Below the pieces are notes generated by a model. The model saw only the letters and a list, made by a program, of their open reading frames with translations, ran no database searches and was not told the origin of the DNA. DNA of 28,130 bases from a virus: positions 1 to 28,130 of the IMG/VR virus record IMGVR_UViG_3300025099_000105; one strand, 5' to 3'. Below are positions 25,620-28,130 of the stretch, one piece after another. Positions within the stretch are counted from its first letter, which is position 1. Each line of letters opens with the position of its first letter. The translations under genes were made by a program, and so were the position numbers.

Positions 25620-28130
25620 GTTTAACTCCTCTTTGTGCTATTGCAGCTCCTGTCGGATCATTGGGAAACAAAGCTTGGAACTGTTGTGGATTTACTTGTC
25701 CGGTAGCCGGTGGTACTGGTGCTACAGGCGGTTGAGTTATAGGGTCTTCAAGTTGCAGATCAGCCATAATAGATGTTTTTTCTTCAGCTTCAATCGGTGC
25801 TTCTTCAGCATCAACCATAGCTTCGTTTTGTGTAGCTGTAGATAACATACTTACAGCGTTAGTATCTGTCTGTAAGTTACCAGAGGTTCCTGAATAATCT
25901 TGTGCAAACATTACTTCAAAATTATTTTTAGGAATAGTGTTTTCATCATAAATAGGTGCTGGAACTTTCGCATCCAACTGTCCCATTCTTTCAGTAATTT
26001 CTTCTGGTGTCACCGTTTTAGGATCTACTCTTGGAACATCTGCATCACTTTCATTTAAATAATTAACAAGTCTTGCAAATGCTTCTCTTTTTTGTGTTAG
26101 ACCAAGTCTACCAACAACGCTAGGTGATTTTAAAACGTTAGCTGCTGTTTGAATGTCTCTACCTTTAAAGTATCGTCTTCCAATACCTAAAACTCCTGGT
26201 ACACCATTACCTACTTTTTTACCCATCAATAGTCTAATTTGTTCATCAGGGTTAAGCGCATCATTAAAAGCTCTCATAGCTACTGGATCTGTAAGTATTT
26301 GACCCGCACGTCTTCCAAGTAATATAAATAATGCTGGTGCAAATGGGTTAACAGCTGCAGAACCTCCAAGAACTAAAGCTCCTGTAAATGAATTAAGTCC
26401 ACCTAATTGTAATCTTCTTTGCATAAAAGTAGAAGTATCAGCTATAGGGGTATCGGATATTGCTTTCATATAAGTTAAAAATTTTTCAAATTCTTTTGAT
26501 TGTGCTTTACCACCTAAAATAGCTGTCATTTTATCTTGCCCTACATCATCAACAATATCACTTAAACCTAAATTTCTCATAAATTTATTTATGTTAAACA
26601 TAGAAGTATCTTTTGGGCTAAATCTAATTTTAGTTGCATCAAATATATTAGTTCCAGCTTTTACTTTATCTAAACTAAAATCTACAACATCACCTTTTTG
26701 AACCATAGATTCCATAACATCAACAGTTCCATTAATACCTGCTCTAACACTAGCCTCATTAGTAATTTCATCAATCATCGATCTACCTGGACGAGATGCT
26801 GCTGAATCAAAACTTTTTATAAATGAGTTAAACATCCATCTTGCTTTTGCTGCATCATATAATGCTTCTCCACCACCTTTAGTAACACCTATTGCTCGTC
26901 CCGTTTTTTGTGATACTATTTTTTGAGCACCTAATAATTGCCTAAATTGCGTTATTCCTTCTGGAGTGCCGCTTGTAAATACATCGTTTGCTAAATCATT
27001 AAAAAATTTTTGAGATTTTTTCTTTTGCATTGAACCAATTCCAGCCAAAGCTTTGTTAGTAAACGTAGTTGCACTATAATCTCTAAATATTTTGGTAGCG
27101 TTGGCATTTTGATAAAAGTTCATTAATGTAGAGAAGGTGTCGTTTGCACTGTATAATTTATCTCTCAAACCTTCTGATGCTTTTATTTTTAATGCCATGT
27201 CTGCTTCTGCTGCAGCAGGATTTGTTTTCTTTAATGTTTCATAAGCAGCTTTTACTGTGTCATCTTTTAAAAATGTTTCTTTTGTTATAGCTCCACCAAA
27301 TGAATTTAGATCATTTTCAAGAGCTTCTCTTATAGACCATAAAGTAGGTCTTATATTGTCATAAGTTGTGGTAGAAATAGCTCTGTTTAATGTTTCCATC
27401 ATTCCTTTGTATTGTTTAGGAGTAACAAAATCATCAATACCGTTCATGTATCTAAAAAATAAAGCTAATGGATCTCCTGTACCCTGTAATTTAGCAATTT
27501 CTTTCATGTCTATGTCACCTAAGGCATCCTGTGCATAAGATTTTAAACCGGGATATTTCATAGAAAGTTCATCTACATAATTTCTAGCCATAAATTTTAC
27601 ATGACCCGTAGGAATAACTTTAGGATTACCAATTGTATCCGCTAAAGTATCAAAAGCTTTGTAACTGGAATTAATTAAATTAGAATTTTGTTTAAAAGCT
27701 GCGTCTGCTTGTTTCCAAACAGTAGCTGATAACATTCCTGTTTTAATAAGTGGACCGTATTTAAGAACATCATTATTTAAATAATTTTTACCTGCTGCTT
27801 GTTCTGCTCCTTGTAAAGCTTCTTTACCAATACCATTAATAAAAGGCATGATACCAAGTACCTTAAAATACTTAGCAGCAAAACCACCAAGTAGACCTGT
27901 ACCTTCTTGTGCAGTCATTACCATAGGTAGTGGCAATCCTTTATCTCTAGCAATGTTGACTAATTCTTTTGCATCTTTTGATTTTGCACCAATCATTAAT
28001 CTACCAACTTTACCTAAACCTTTTGTAATAACCGGTGTCAGTGTTGCAGCACCAGCGTTCCATGCTAAAGCTGTAAACATAGAATCTGCTGCGTTAGCCA
28101 TCATATCTGTATTAACTTCTTTTGGACTCA
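25612..28130 (-). CDS. Large virion-type protein, N-terminus beyond edge
   Basis: At least 830 residues. The frame is still open at the edge. A Met is at 28104, but upstream codons (SPKEVNTD) are in frame and a TG at the very edge may belong to an ATG. It is Ala/Lys-rich and helical with short hydrophobic stretches (SFTGALVLGGSAAVNPFAPA, FILLGRRAGQIL), then acidic, Pro-rich linkers (APIEAEEK, TQPPVAPVPPATG). It ends QFQALFPNDPTGAAIAQRG, an ending I recall for large marine-phage internal-virion-type proteins. A DNA-ejection (internal core) protein is likely, though no catalytic motif is visible. Size and position favour a structural role. Confidence 0.6.
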   Translation of the reverse strand, partial: SPKEVNTDMMANAADSMFTALAWNAGAATLTPVITKGLGKVGRLMIGAKSKDAKELVNIARDKGLPLPMVMTAQEGTGLLGGFAAKYFKVLGIMPFINGIGKEALQGAEQAAGKNYLNNDVLKYGPLIKTGMLSATVWKQADAAFKQNSNLINSSYKAFDTLADTIGNPKVIPTGHVKFMARNYVDELSMKYPGLKSYAQDALGDIDMKEIAKLQGTGDPLALFFRYMNGIDDFVTPKQYKGMMETLNRAISTTTYDNIRPTLWSIREALENDLNSFGGAITKETFLKDDTVKAAYETLKKTNPAAAEADMALKIKASEGLRDKLYSANDTFSTLMNFYQNANATKIFRDYSATTFTNKALAGIGSMQKKKSQKFFNDLANDVFTSGTPEGITQFRQLLGAQKIVSQKTGRAIGVTKGGGEALYDAAKARWMFNSFIKSFDSAASRPGRSMIDEITNEASVRAGINGTVDVMESMVQKGDVVDFSLDKVKAGTNIFDATKIRFSPKDTSMFNINKFMRNLGLSDIVDDVGQDKMTAILGGKAQSKEFEKFLTYMKAISDTPIADTSTFMQRRLQLGGLNSFTGALVLGGSAAVNPFAPALFILLGRRAGQILTDPVAMRAFNDALNPDEQIRLLMGKKVGNGVPGVLGIGRRYFKGRDIQTAANVLKSPSVVGRLGLTQKREAFARLVNYLNESDADVPRVDPKTVTPEEITERMGQLDAKVPAPIYDENTIPKNNFEVMFAQDYSGTSGNLQTDTNAVSMLSTATQNEAMVDAEEAPIEAEEKTSIMADLQLEDPITQPPVAPVPPATGQVNPQQFQALFPNDPTGAAIAQRGVKRG

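Overview
This window is part of the genome of a small tailed double-stranded DNA phage. It is AT-rich, densely packed, and almost entirely transcribed from the minus strand. A portal protein, both terminase subunits, a holin-like protein and a phage replisome identify it as a phage. The AT-rich coding, the many tiny 4-nt-overlapping genes and several proteins I recognise from marine viromes (the KMGG-repeat basic protein, the WRKHARLQQFM protein, the GPPPKRGPNPQ micro-protein) suggest an uncultured marine phage of a Pelagibacter-like (SAR11) or similar alphaproteobacterial host. I see no integrase, phage RNA polymerase, tRNA gene or CRISPR. The promoters I can see are host sigma-70-like.

Layout, read in the direction of minus-strand transcription (high to low coordinates). 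(1) 28130-25443: the C-terminal 830+ residues of a large virion-type protein, then a GTG-started 58-aa coiled-coil/membrane protein. (2) 25430-16537: the replication block. It holds a PD-(D/E)XK exonuclease, a plus-strand SNF2-like helicase facing it, a coiled-coil protein, an SSB-like protein, an archaeo-eukaryotic-type primase, a UvrD-like helicase, a DUF3310 protein, a four-cysteine micro-protein and a family A DNA polymerase with Leu at the fidelity-linked '762' site. (3) 15718-16487: a divergent plus-strand cassette of three small genes, one with a promoter whose start point coincides with the AUG. (4) 15705-13137: small accessory and regulatory genes (a ParB-like protein, a ribbon-helix-helix candidate), a clear terminator and a promoter right after it. 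(5) 13074-12851: a non-coding region with GGGACA iteron-like repeats next to a near-leaderless promoter, just upstream of the terS operon. (6) 12851-8559: TerS, a VRR-NUC nuclease and many small genes. Within it, about 9960-11410 is a GC-richer island with two near-identical promoters and AACGAG repeats all in one orientation. (7) 8363-1: TerL, a repetitive basic protein, an EIQSD-domain 'polyvalent-protein-like' protein, the portal, a LAGLIDADG homing endonuclease, a holin candidate and a chain of tiny basic proteins running off the left edge.

The genes fit a lytic-type plan: replication by PolA, primase, helicases and SSB, then terminase-portal packaging and holin release. terS and terL are separated by nearly 4 kb of small genes, which is unusual. 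At least eight real-looking genes here are under 60 codons and easily missed. They are joined to their neighbours by ATGA, TAATG or TAG-T-ATG junctions. All functional names come from motif reading alone. No database search was run.
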